DNA of 64,000 nucleotides from Imbricaverruca yamaguchii (lineage: Eukaryota > Arthropoda > Thecostraca > Neoverrucidae): contig JAOTOL010001624.1 of the NCBI GenBank assembly GCA_034440575.1, forward strand, positions 2,397,501-2,461,500. Direction: 5' to 3'. Position 1 is the first letter of the stretch. Each line of letters opens with the position of its first letter. This document shows positions 36,331 to 50,118 of this stretch, one piece after another. The translations under genes and the position numbers were made by a program. The notes under the pieces were generated by a model. It made no database searches and was not told the origin of the DNA. It saw only the letters and a list, made by a program, of their open reading frames with translations.

Positions 36331-37612
36331 GTTTGGAGTTCAAATGTTTATTTATGCTTCTGTAGGATTCGCTAGTAAACCAGTCAGAGCAATGTTTTGG
36401 TTCATATGAGTGAAATAACCTATTTTTTAAAAATCGAGCTAATCGAGCAAAACGGATGCCATTCTCGGAATCAGCATGAAAAACTGACCTAAAAACAGCT
36501 GAGACACCCTTGACCTTATAAATAACGCAGACCATTGTAATGCATTACTACCGGCAATAAGACGCAGCAGCCTTCTCTCGGAAGCGGACCCGGACACGTC
36601 TGTGATGCTTCAGCCCGTCCCGACCTCCAGAACCAGCAGGTCCGACGGGCGTCGGCTGCGGCGTGGAATATATGATGGCGCTGCCCGCGAGTAGAAATCC
36701 CGACGTTTCTGTGGACAGCGATGAAGAGGTTCCGTGGGCAAGGATGAAGGAATGATGACGCACTTCTTTTTTTTTAAACTGAGAGAAATTGGCAAAGGTC
36801 ACTATTAACAGAACGGATTTCACGTGGATGGCGGCATCAGAGCGGGAAATGTTGTGGAATATAGACGCTGTTAAAGTTTCAGAAGAGCACTCCGTCTCTC
36901 CAATTCATGCCGGTGGCTTCTTATTTGGCTTTCTATTTGAAGATGATCAACTGCCTTGTTATTCCCACGTTAAAAAAACATCCTAGCGTGTTGCTTGCTG
37001 CTCCTTGCTGCTCAGTGTGGTACTTCGCTAGCATCAGGCTATTTTACTGCCGAATATCCGACAATGATACGATTTGAAAATGAGTTGTGTTCATAGGGGA
37101 ATGCATAATGCACACTAATTGAGACACATTTGGGGTGCAAAGTACTAGCACAGTCCGTCAACAAATTATGTTCCAGTATACCTTTACTGTGGTTGGTCAC
37201 TAGGAACGTAGGCTGTGTCGCTTCATAGCAATTGTTGACAAGGAATACCGCACTGCTTTGGTTTCGTGAAGTTAGTAACAGCCACACCAGACGTTCACAG
37301 CAGACAGCTTCGACAACAAGCAACTATGCTAACTCAATTAACGCTATGAAGCAGAATTCTGTAGTTATGCATGATACTATATGGAACAAAAAAGCCACCG
37401 ATGAATGCGTGACTGTATGCATTTGCTCTGTAACATGAATTGAGCTACAATCGGTGCTCGTTTCTGCAACCGTGCTACGTAACAACGACACTCACTGCAC
37501 TAGATTCATGTTATGGAGTAAATTTACATAGTTATGCATCATATGTGGCGTGCGCTTCAATGCCCAATCATGTATAGGTACCGAAATTTGTTTCATCAGG
37601 TGTTTTTAATTT
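36331..37612. other. Unassigned sequence
   Basis: AT-rich, with no motifs or repeats I recognise on either strand. Confidence 0.5.
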
Positions 37613-37707
37613 CAACACACCCCCCCCGGGTTGGTTAGAGGGCCCCCCTCCCTCCCCCCCCCCCCCAAAAAAGGGTTGCCCCCCGGGGGGGGTGAAGGGG
37701 GGGGAGA
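37613..37707. repeat. Homopolymeric C and G runs
   Basis: C-runs of 8 to 14 and G-runs of 8 lie within 95 bases. Such a region is prone to polymerase and assembly errors and could form quadruplexes. Confidence 0.85.
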
Positions 37708-37989
37708 ATTTAGCTGGCAATGGAATTTGTCGTCTGAGGCAATCATCAACCACACATATTTTGTCAAAGTTGCCAGACCTTCTGACTACCCGTCCAAAAA
37801 ATGTGCGACCTTTTTTGGAAGGGTAATTCACACTTTTTTTTTTTCTTTTTTATCCATTTTTAAATAAATTTAATCCGAGTTGTTGCTGGGGTGGCTTTAG
37901 AAGCCAGGGTTCTATTGCTAAGCAGAGCTTGTTGCGTGAACACTGGCCCCACCACCCGATCCATGAATTCCAGTTGAACAGCAGAATTT

Positions 37990-38187
37990 AGACCGAAAGT
38001 TTAACGTGCCGTCAATGCACCGACACGGCCGCCCGGTAGCTCGTCCCCGGCCTTATCGGGCCAGCTGCCAACTGACACTCCCGGCCGGGGGCTAAATGCG
38101 AGCGCGCGAAGCAACTCGAACCCTGTGTTGCCAGGACAGGGGAGACCAGCGCAGACCAGCGCTCTAACCGACTGAGCTACCGGGGTA
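37990..38187 (-). mobile_element. SINE family C (tRNA-derived)
   Basis: On the minus strand it starts ccccggtagctcagtcggtt and agagcgctgg (A box and D-arm). It then has cagggttcgagttgc (B box), tagcccccggccgggagtg, gcggccgtgtcggtgcattg and acgttaaactttcggtc. It matches 10800-11020 block by block. An insertion in the anticodon region rules out a functional tRNA. Confidence 0.85.
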
Positions 38188-40287
<2,100 letters not shown>

Positions 40288-40408
40288 GGCGGCGACTCGG
40301 ACCCCAGCCCGGCTGGCGGCCAGGCGGCGGCGACTCGGACCCCAGCCCGGCTGGCGGCCAGGCAGCGGCGACTCGGACCCCAGCCCGGCTGGCGGCCAGG
40401 CGGCGGCG
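40288..40408. repeat. 38-bp GC-rich tandem repeat, about 3 copies
   Basis: The unit contains ggcgactcggaccccagccc and ggctggcggccaggcggc. The flanking GC-rich stretch to 40740 has no recognisable protein motif. Confidence 0.9.
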
Positions 40409-40754
40409 CTCCACGTGCCGCACCGTCGCGGCGACGAACGCCCCCGAGCGGAATCCGAATGGCCACCGGCGGTGCTCGCTCGTCCCAATGAAGTGGCGGC
40501 GCTCGCGTGTTCTGTGCGGCCGTTGCGGCGTGCGCGCGGGCGGCCGCCAGCTGACGGCGCGAGGTTACCGCGGGGAGGGGGCGCGAATGGGCTCCTCGAC
40601 GGCGACCGGCTCGGTAGCCAGCGGCCCAATCCGCAGCGGCGCCGGCCTGCAGCGGCGGCGATGGCCGCGTCGAGCACCGCCACGCCAGCAGATTACGCCC
40701 TCAGCTCAGATGACCGGCGGCGAGGCACTCGGGTATGCATTGCGGTCGGCATGC

Positions 40755-40811
40755 GCGACCTTTGGTGCCTAGAGCTCGATACCTTAGCCACTCGGCCATC
40801 TCCGTCCCCGA
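40755..40811 (-). mobile_element. SINE family A, head fragment
   Basis: On the minus strand it reads cggggacggagatggccgag, then tggctaaggtatcgag, then gcaccaaaggtc, which is the head of family A only. Confidence 0.75.
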
Positions 40812-40960
40812 CATGCGGTCGGCATGCGGTCGGCATGTGGTCGGCATGCGGTCAGGGAATGCGGTCAGGGCATACGTCGGCATGCGGTCGGTATGTGGTC
40901 GGCATGCGGTCGGCATGCGGCCAGGGCATGCGGTTGACATGCGGTCGGCATGTCGACCGT
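40812..40960. repeat. 11-bp tandem array (gcggtcggcat)
   Basis: About 13 variant units (gtggtcggcat, gcggtcagggcat). It begins immediately after the truncated SINE head. Confidence 0.9.
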
Positions 40961-41214
40961 CGGCCGAGCTGATGCTGATGAGCTGATGCTGACACCAGGA
41001 CAAATGCCGACACGACCGCCAGGCCTGGAGAACTAAACTGGCCAGCTATGGGCCACTATTGGCCAGTTTGGCGTTTATGTGGCGCCATCTGGCGCGAGCA
41101 ATGACGTCCGGAATGATTACTTTGCGTCTCTTTCAGCTTGAGTGGCGTGCCTGCGCGGCACTGACTCACAATCCGCGGACGCTCCCGGCCTCCACTGGCA
41201 TCGCGTCGTCAGTT

Positions 41215-41400
41215 GGCACAAGGTCGCCTCGGTAGTAGAAGTGGTCGGAGTGGCTATTGATTTACGACACGTCGACTGTTGGGTCGTGTGACGTCGCCAA
41301 TCGCTTGCACTGATTGGGCGCTGGCGAAATGCGGCGACAGGTGGAATTCGAACCCGCAACCTTTCGATTCGGAGACGACCACCTTGCTGCTAGACTAATC
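41215..41400 (-). mobile_element. SINE family B (tRNA-derived)
   Basis: On the minus strand: gtgattagtctagcagcaag (A-box arm), aaggttgcgggttcgaattcc (B box), acctgtcgccgcatttc, gattggcgacg, caacagtcgacg and tgtcgtaaatcaatagccac. It shares order and spacing with the copies at 30735, 45935 and 61690. Confidence 0.85.
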
Positions 41401-42699
41401 ACTCCGGTTTCGGTGGAAAGCGACCATTCGCAGTCACTGGGTAGAAGCATGTGAAACATGTGGTGAACCATGCTTCCTATTGTCCGTGAGAAAACACTTA
41501 GCTAAAATATTTCGCGGGATTGTGGGGAAGGGCAAGGAAAGGGTAAGGAAACAATACGGAAATGGATGGACGCGCCTCGGTAGCGGTCAGCTACGAGCGA
41601 GAGAAATAAAAACGCATCCCATGGGAGAGCCACAATTCCTCCTTGGCTTTCACTTGGCCACTTCACTGAATGCGAGCAGCCACATTTTCAACATGCATGG
41701 GTGTACTAACTGCGGCAGTCTAATGGCCTAGATAACTCTGTGTTCATTTGCCTTCCTCACTGACCTCAGAATTCGCGGACTTGGGAGCAGAGCTGGATTT
41801 CGAGCTCGATCGAATCCAGTCGACCGGCCAACATAATCTGTTTTCTCCTTGCATATGGACAGCCGCTTGGACCAGTCGCTGCACCACCACAGAGACAGTG
41901 CTGCCACCGTGTTGGTCGGTGGTTAGTCTTGACGGGTAGTCTCATGACGGGTACGATCATCTTAAAATGAGCTCTCTGCTACGTCAGTTTCATGTGAAGC
42001 TGCACATACAGCTGTGCACTTGGTTTCTCGCTATGTTCCTGCAATACATCGCGCACTAAATTCGTGGGAATGCTTCATCATCACGTCGCCTGCTGCATCT
42101 TCACAGATTTTTGGATATGCTTTGGAAGAATGGCATGTCTAATGTGACAACATCACATCACAGCTTGCCTGCAACAGCAGCTCTTCCCAGCTGCCACTTC
42201 AAAAGTCCCGTACCGGTGCTCTATGCCGACAATACTGACGCGTTGCAATTTTTGATATTCTGTAGGTGTGTCCATTGCTGCCACACCGCGGCAGCAATGG
42301 ACTCGCCCTGCACCAGTCTTGGACTCGTCCGGCGGCGCGCACCGCCCACTCCGGAGAAATCCGGCCGTAAATCGAACCGCGCGGTCGGCCGTTCGGCTCC
42401 CCGGCGCACGCACGCAGCGGCGATTACGAGCTGCCGGCGCACGGCGCGCCTGGTGATGAGCGACGCGCGAGTGTGCCGCGATCGGCCGGCGAGCTGCGCC
42501 CCTCCCCCTCCCCCCGGCCGTGGCACGCCTCCAGTCGAGGCGGGACAACGAGTTGTCGTCGGTCGTGTTCTGTCCGAAGTCCCGGCGACACGACCCGGGG
42601 CGGCCACGCGTGCCAACGTCACCTGCACGGCTCCCGAGGCGCCGCGGAGACGGCGATACAGCCGGTGCACAGAGGGCAATTAGTCACGGAGAGCGAGCG
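41401..42699. other. Unassigned sequence, GC-rich at 42270-42680
   Basis: The GC-rich part has open frames on both strands but no motif that I can assign. It could be a CpG-rich regulatory region or the degenerate start of the satellite that follows. Confidence 0.4.
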
Positions 42700-43446
42700 T
42701 CTGATGCCCCCCAGCAGATGTCAGGGGTATAAAGCGAGCCGCGGCTCCTGACGCCTCCCAGCGGGTGTCAGGGTATAAAGCGAGCCGCGGCTCCTGACGC
42801 CTCCCAGCGGGTGTCAGGGTATAAAGCGAGCCGCGGCTCCTAACGCCTCCCAGTGGGTATCAGGGGGTATAAAGCGAGCCGCGGCTCCTGACGCCTCCCA
42901 GCGGGTGTCAGGGGGTATAAAGCGAGCCGCGGCTCCTGACGCCTCCCAGCGGGTGTCAGGGTATAAAGCGAGCCGCGGCTCCTGACGCCTCCCAGTGGGT
43001 ATCAGGGGGTATAAAGCGAGCCGCGGCTCCTGACGCCTCCCAGCGGGTGTCAGGGGTATAAAGCGAGCCGCGGCTCCTGACGCCTCCCAGCGGGTGTCAG
43101 GGGGTATAAAGCGAGCCGCGGCTCCTGACGCCTCCCAGCGGGTGTCAGGGGTATAAAGCGAGCCGCGGCTCCTGACGCCTCCCAGCGGGTGTCAGGGGTA
43201 TAAAGCGAGCCGCGGCTCCTGACGCCTCCCAGCGGGTGTCAGGGGGTATAAAGCGAGCCGCGGCTCCTGACGCCTCCCAGCAGGTGTCAGGGGGTATAAA
43301 GCGAGCCGCGGCTCCTGACGCCTCCCAGCAGGTGTCAGGGGGTATAAAGCGAGCCGCGGCTCCTGACGCCTCCCAGCGGGTGTCAGGGGGTATAAAGCGA
43401 GCCGCGGCTCCTGACGCCTCCCAGCGGGTGTCAGGGGGTATAAAGC
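42700..43446. repeat. 48-50 bp minisatellite carrying a TATAAA box in every unit
   Basis: About 16 units share ggtataaagcgagccgcgg, ctcctgacgcctcccag and cgggtgtcagg. Length varies by one or two G before the TATA. On the minus strand it forms artefactual ORFs (FIPPDTRWEASGAAAR repeats). Confidence 0.95.
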
Positions 43447-44395
43447 GAACCAAGGTGTGCGGTGCACGAGCCACATTATCCCGATTTCATCGAACTACTC
43501 GCCGCGACCTTTACCATCCGTGGAGACCGCTGCAGGCCGATTACGGATGACACGCTCTGCATTTGCTCAGCCGGTGCTGATCCTGCGCTGGCTGGCGCTG
43601 CGCCATGCGCTTTGTCCGAGATTGTGCGCCAGCGCCATTATTGAACGCAAGAGGACTGCAGAACATGACACAGTGCTTAGGTGCGCACCATGCCTCGCCT
43701 CGGGCCATTAAGCACCTTGTATAAGTGTTCTGCAGATCACCACGCTACGCTCAGATGGTGCAATATGCTTCGGAACGCGGCATTAAACACCTTGCCTGGG
43801 CGTCCAAGCCTCCATCAAAACATTACCTCTGGGTCCGTACAATAAGGATCCATCGGTGCTCTTCGACAAGAGCAGACTAATGCCGGCATTATGGCCAAAT
43901 CGACTTTCTCCTCAACCCTCCCACACCCCATCTACAAATTATTTTGCGCAAGGAGTAAGGTAAACTAAAAACACTAAACATCCGAAAGATGTCTCCGCCC
44001 AGCATCCGCCTATAGCACCTGAACGTCACACACACTATAACGCATGACTTCCTTAACGCAAATGCACAACTGCCTTATACTTGCTTGCAAAACCCACTGG
44101 CCTTAAAGGCGGTACAAATGACCTCTAAGGTCCGGAACGCCTCTACGTTCACTAACTCCCTCTCCCCCATCCACGGAGGATAGAATGGAGGATAACATCG
44201 TCAGCCATTAATGTCAACTGCATGCTCCGTGACTGTAAACGGTACAATTTGCTCAATTGTATGATGAGAGCATGTCATTTTATTTAAAACGGCACAGTTG
44301 TAAAATTATGGGTGCAATCAGACATGCTTGTAGCACATACACGCACAAGCACGACAATGGCATTCGTCTGTTCGTGTACCGAATTACCCTTGCCA
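43447..44395. other. Unassigned sequence
   Basis: A weak two-copy repeat (ccattaagcaccttg at 43707 and gcattaaacaccttg at 43780) is the only pattern seen. Confidence 0.45.
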
Positions 44396-44525
<130 letters not shown>

Positions 44526-44860
44526 AGGTGTGTATACATATCCATGTCCACAAAGATGCAAACATTATCAACTATACATGTGACGCGGCATGGTACGCGG
44601 GTAGCAAGTGCCACGCGGTTGTTGGATTGTTGTTGGGAGCTATAGCAGAGCTGCGTTATTTTTATCCCGATCCACTGACTGTGAGCCTGTCAACAGCCTC
44701 TGGCGAGGGACCGATCCGCGGCAAGGTGAGCTTGGGTCGCTAGCGGATGATCCTACTGGAGGGAAGGAAGGGAAGGAATTTCTTACAACATTCTCCTGAG
44801 GAAGAATGTTGTACCACGTGCGTGATGCCATCAGCTTTCCACTGTCGCCAGTGCCAGTGC

Positions 44861-45003
44861 CAGCACCATCACCATCACCATCACCATCACCATCACTATC
44901 ACTATCACTATCACTATCACTATCACTATCACTATCACTATCACTATCACTATCACTATCACTATCACTATCACTATCACCATCACTATCACCATCACCA
45001 TCT
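44861..45003. repeat. Hexanucleotide array (ATCACY)n
   Basis: atcacc units at both ends enclose a pure atcact block, about 24 units in all. The interval 44526-44860 has no recognised gene. Confidence 0.96.
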
Positions 45004-45461
45004 CCAGCACCAGTACCAGCGACAGCTGGACCACTGTCTCCGTACTTGGAACGCAATGCTGAAGGTCAACTGGCGAGCCTGCGGAGTGGGTCACTTGGCA
45101 TGCGGCCAGGCGAATAGCCATCGCATGGCACTGCCCCCACTTCAACACCCAGGTCAGGCAGCTTAGCCGGCTTTCTCTGCGCTTCCCCACCCTTGCACGT
45201 GCGGCAAGGCGCCCTTAAACGTGATCGAACGGCGGTCGCACGCCAACACAGCGGCCGTGACAGCTATTTTGCACCAGAGTTTGCTGTCCACGGTCGCCGA
45301 CTCCGTAGCAACTGGCCGCGGGAGTGGAGCGACGACAGCGTATCACAACCTCCACAGGTCATAGCCGCCACAGTTCATAGCCTCCACAGCGCCGGGAACG
45401 CTGCGCCGTCGCGAGGTGTGTGAACTCACCGCTCGGTCGGTGACGGCACGGCGACACTCGC

Positions 45462-45510
45462 AGCGTCCGTTCACGGCAGGTGGTCTTGCGAGTGCCCGTG
45501 AACGGACGCT
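45462..45510. repeat. Perfect inverted repeat, 15-bp arms
   Basis: Arms agcgtccgttcacgg (45462-45476) and ccgtgaacggacgct (45496-45510) are separated by a 19-base loop. No gene is recognised in 45004-45934. Confidence 0.9.
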
Positions 45511-45934
45511 CTCACGCGACAGCGGTGACGAGCCCGGCGCCGTCCAGCACGCGCTCGTAAACTGGACGGGTAACTGGCCCGTGGCAGCACTGCGTCATCG
45601 AATACTGCCGGCATCGGCCCAAAGTCTTACCTAATGCTGAAAACGCCTAACAGGCCTTCACTCGCGGCTCACGTGCCGTCCATCGCTGCCTAAGTTTGAC
45701 GGGTCGCACGGCTTCCACTCCCGGTGGAATCGTTTCCGTCCAGGGGTGGGTGGCTACCTGGTAAGCCGGCCACTTGCGTGGCATGGCTGACTGTCACGAT
45801 CCATGTTTGACGGTGTGGCCTGCAATGCTCACCTTCCAGAGAATTTCGCCTGCTTTCTCATCCGAAAGTTGCTTCCCCAACCCCCAGCCCCACGCCATCC
45901 CACCCCCACCCGCATATCGCTCCCGTCTGAGTCG

Positions 45935-46115
45935 CAAATGAATAGGCCGGAGGTATAGTACTGGCCTCCCAGCCGAAAGGTCGTGGGTTCGAGTCTAATC
46001 TGTCGCTCGTCTTCGCCGGCGACCGGTCTGCGTGAGGGAGTGGCGACGCTATACACGCCACAGTCGACGGGTGGTAAAGCCAATAACCACCATCGCAGAG
46101 GAACCACTTTTTCAT
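45935..46115 (+). mobile_element. SINE family B (tRNA-derived)
   Basis: The plus strand shows gccggaggtatagtactgg, cgaaaggtcgtgggttcgag (B box), tctgtcgctcgtcttcgccg, a GCGACGC block, cacagtcgacgg and taaagccaataaccaccatc. It matches the other B copies in order. Confidence 0.85.
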
Positions 46116-47924
46116 GCCAGGGCAATTTCGACGGTAATCGATTTGCTTAACGTCGGACCAAATGCTTTCCGGTGTAGCCAAACGAAATGTTCTCGCAAGT
46201 ATGGGGCAATATATATTCCACGATATATCAAACTTAGCGTCGAGATATGACGGGGAAACGTGCGCTAGAGTGCAGCTTGGGACTCGTACAAACTCACTAA
46301 TAATTTATCGAACCTCACCACCTGCATGCGTACTGCGCCAAGTCACCTAAACGCATGTCTTGCTCATGATTCCTTGTGTGTGTGGGGGGAGGGGGGCGTG
46401 TGTGTTTGAGTTTGGCCAGCCTGCCACCATTTGGTGATTTCGGCTGTTTCGGGTGTTGTGTGGAGGTGTGAGTGTAGCTGTGGGTTAGGGTGTGAGGAAC
46501 ATCGTAGTCGGGGAAGTGGGAGAAAAAGGATTAGGAAAATTGACTTATTGAAAGGTGTCGGAGTAGAGTTGAGGCCGTCTTGGAGATAACGGAGTAGAGC
46601 TGGGTAGAGTTGAGTTGAGCTGTCTTGGAAGGGAGCCGGTAGATCTGGTCGGAGGCTGAAGGTGATGCAGTAGTGAAGAGTGAAGTGAAGAACTGCCACT
46701 CCGAAAGGTGCTAATTCGAGGTGTGGGGTGTAGTGGTGGTGGTGGTGGTGGGAGAGAAGCTGGGGTATCGCCATTTTGTGTGAATGTTGCAAGAACATGA
46801 AGACATATAACACTTTGTGTATAATGTTTTTCTTTTCTTTTTTAACGTATCTTTAGTGTTTCTCAGACTTTTGTTAATTGTTTCCCTTTTTAATATATCT
46901 TTTCATTTACCCATTTCATTTTTCATTTTTTCACATTTGTTCCAGTATGCGTGTGATAGAGAGATAGTGGAAGATACATTCGTGTAATGTTGGATGTTCA
47001 TCGCTAAGAAGAGTGACGAGGTTTAGTGGGATGTTGTTTGTGGTGCGGTGTGATATGTTGCCTTTGGTTAGCCACGCCGAACAAAATAAGGACGCACCCT
47101 TAGATACGTGTGTTAGTGCGAATGCACCTACACCATACACATGCACACATCTGACCTGCCCACCTTCAAGTCCATGTGTTAGGGAAGACCATGTCTAGTT
47201 GATGCACGGGATAGTTCATACAACAGCATCTTCTCCAAACGCCTAAAGCCGACTGCCATGGCTACGGCACATGCTGCTATTGGCACTCTTCTCGCGGCAA
47301 AAACAAGCGCAAGTAATTTCGGCCCGCGGCTGAATACTGAATGCTGACAATGTGACACACTTTGAAATGAAAACAAAATATAAATGTCTGTGCTTCGCCC
47401 TTAGTTTCTAACTCATCGCCAATTTGCTAACTTTTTACGTGTCTGTTATCTTTACCATGCTCTTTCAGCTTTGCAAGGTTGAAAAGCTTTTATCGTTTGC
47501 CGCTACGCCGTACCCGTAATGTTGCATAACATGTTGCAGCCTGCAGCATAAAACATGCGGGGTAAATTGACACAACCTGCATCAACTTAAACGGCCCGTG
47601 GCATTACAAAGAGTTTTTTTTTGTGAGAGCAAACACACAAGCTACCCGGTGAAGAGGATACATGAAGCTCATTACAGTGCTTTAAAGCACAGCTCTCAAG
47701 ACTGTTCCCAAGAGTGGAAAGTTTTCCCTAAATAGTGACATCGTTCAACCGATAGATATGGAAGTGAAGTTCAGCTTTACGCACGTTGAAATGGCATCAA
47801 GCGTAAGGTTCAACTTGGACACCATAGCATGGCAGCGTGTCATTGGAAAAAAAGGTTAGAACACCGGTACAATCCCATATATGGCTCATGTCTATTTGCC
47901 AACATTTCGCCGCGTTTTTTCCAC
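46116..47924. other. Unassigned sequence
   Basis: Short simple repeats only, (TG)n near 46375-46405 and (GTG)n at 46734-46751. No gene was recognised. Confidence 0.5.
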
Positions 47925-48090
47925 CGTCCACATCGTAGGCTCCGCAGTTGACTTCGCTATCGATTGTGGCCACATTTATTGCCTTAATCCACCTTGCAGG
48001 CTCCATAGTTGGCTTCATTATCGACAGTGCCCACTTTGATTGTCTCCGTCCACCTCGCAAGCGGCTCGGCAGTTGGTTTCCTTAACTATC
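47925..48090. repeat. Degenerate tandem repeat of about 61 bp, about 3 copies
   Basis: Each copy starts gtccacatcg or tccacctcgc and contains ggctc..agttg.cttc.ttatcga. The copies are strongly diverged, so the array is old. Confidence 0.75.
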
Positions 48091-50027
48091 CGTAGTACGG
48101 AAACGGCGCGCTCAGCTGATCTGAGATGAAGTGGAGATCAGGGCGGCCGAAACGTGACGTCCTCGTCCTTTATGTGGGTAAGAGAGTAGCTTAAAGCATA
48201 GAAGACAAGGAGAATAGCTGAGCTGGTTGATGAACGTAAGGTTAAGAAACCAAGCTAGCGCTAAAGGGCTACCGAGCGGTTCGCCAGAGAAGCCTCTCCC
48301 CGCCCTTCCTGTTGAAAAGGCGACCGACATGTGTCCGTTGTGCAAGAGTAGGAATAGGACTCCGAATGCCAACCATAGTCTAATAATTGTCCAAAAGGGC
48401 AAGATACGTTTTCGCAAATATAGGCGCCCAGCGTCTAGCGGCGTTCGCAGAGCCGTCCGAAATGTTCACACATGTGCTATATTTTGGGTAGTACTCGGTG
48501 ATGGAAAGACAACGAGAGTTGTAGACGGAGCAAAGATAATCGACGGTGCATCTCGCACAGACGGGGTGGTCGCCAGGCGGAGCAGCACTCTCCCGAAGCT
48601 GCGGTCGCCGGCGAGCCGTGCGTGGCCGGTTCGTGACGGCGCCCGCAGATTCACACGCGTGCGTCGATGTCACCGGTGCATTTGACCCGCGCCGACGCGT
48701 GCGCACCTTTTCGACTGTTCGGATCAGATAGCAGCAATAAACGTGACATGCGCATTGCTGAGTTCGCATCGGAGCACTTAGTGTGCCGCATCCGAAGCTC
48801 ACCAGGGTGTTGGCGGCTCCGATGTGTTGTGAAACTCACCGTTGGTTTGGCTTTATGGGCACCACTTAGGTTTGATCGCGGGCTCTCCATACGTCGGTCG
48901 CTTAATTCGTGCTTCAACGACCGTTGCGTTTTCGCATGAATATTTCATTTCTTGATTGTTCCAACAGATTGCTGCATAAACATCTGGGAACTTAGCACAA
49001 TTGAGTCGTCAGCAATTCAATGCTACCGTAATTGCACCTTGACACCATGCCGGCGCGAGAAACATCAACACTCCGCGGTACACGTGCACGAAGGTGAGCC
49101 TACCGTGGCAGTTGCCTGACCAATGGCGCCATCCCAGCGGCACCACAAAGGTCACCGGTCAAAGGTCGGGCCGTACGGCTGGCCAGGCAGCGGGTCAGCA
49201 CCGGTCAGACTGCTAAGCAGAGTCGCCCGTCTGCAAGAGCTCGTCGCCGCTCGCCTGGCGCGAAATTTGTGCAGCTCGTTTATGCTCGCCATCTGCATTG
49301 CCTCCGTTCACATTTGCGTGGTAGCCCGACGTGCGAGACAGCGAGCATTTATCGGAGCGATCCGGTGTGGCGCGTGCGGTGTTTCACCCGTGCTAAAGGC
49401 GGCAAAGACCGGCGCAAGTGAATTGCCGCTGAACAAATAAAAAGCGTCCTGAAGCTCCCGCCGTGGTTACAAATTGGCAGGCATGCGAAGCATCTTGCCG
49501 GTAAAGTTTGTGAGCCCACGGGATGCATTATTTGTGTAAATAGTGCCTCGATGGAGTGCTGGAAACTTGAATCTCTATTGCATAAATTAAGCACGCCGTG
49601 CCTTTGACTATGCAATTACTTTGCAGGAGTGAACTCGAGGCCAGTAATGTAAAATGTAAGCTGGCCTCAAAGGATAACGACGAGGGCCGCACGCAAATTC
49701 TCGAATGCAAATTGTGCTACAAGAACATTATGCATTTCTGACGCATCTTTCAAGCTGGTTAAATGCCGCCGGAACTGAATCGCATTTATTCTGACAGAGC
49801 TATGCCTCTAAGGATCACATGCGAAAATAAAGCTTCGCCAGTGGCATTAGATATCATCCTGCCGCTTCAAGTTGGCAGTGAGCAATCGTCAATTCATTGG
49901 AAGCGTCGGGAATTCCACACAGAACGGCTGGTTGGATCCGGAAATGAGGGCAGAAAGCACCGACGCCTTGATTCATCACTGTCCATTCACGTAGAGCGAT
50001 TCATTCGGACCTGGAATTCGCCCCGAC
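48091..50027. other. Unassigned sequence
   Basis: A weak RING-like peptide at 48320-48420 is discussed separately. No supported gene. Confidence 0.4.
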
Positions 50028-50118
50028 AAACAGCGGGGCGACCACACAGGGAGAGATGTCTGCGTGTCGCCCACAAACAGCGGGGCGACCACACAGGGAG
50101 AGGTGTCTGCGTTTCGCC
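50028..50118. repeat. Two-copy tandem duplication of about 47 bp
   Basis: The copies share aaacagcggggcgaccacac and agggagag.tgtctgcgt with two or three differences. Confidence 0.85.

Noticed and set aside
37990..38187. tRNA gene on the minus strand (ccccggtagctcagtcggtt start)
   Set aside because: The region between anticodon arm and B box is too long, and a second diverged copy shows it is a dispersed SINE.
42270..42680. Additional Ig exon (ANVTCTAPEAP on plus strand)
   Set aside because: No Trp, no DxAxYxC and no convincing splice sites. It is on the opposite strand to the Ig gene.
48112..48417. Minus-strand signal peptide exon (hydrophobic LWLAFGVLFLLL stretch)
   Set aside because: No donor in the phase required by the exon at 30497, and the continuation has no Ig or family similarity.
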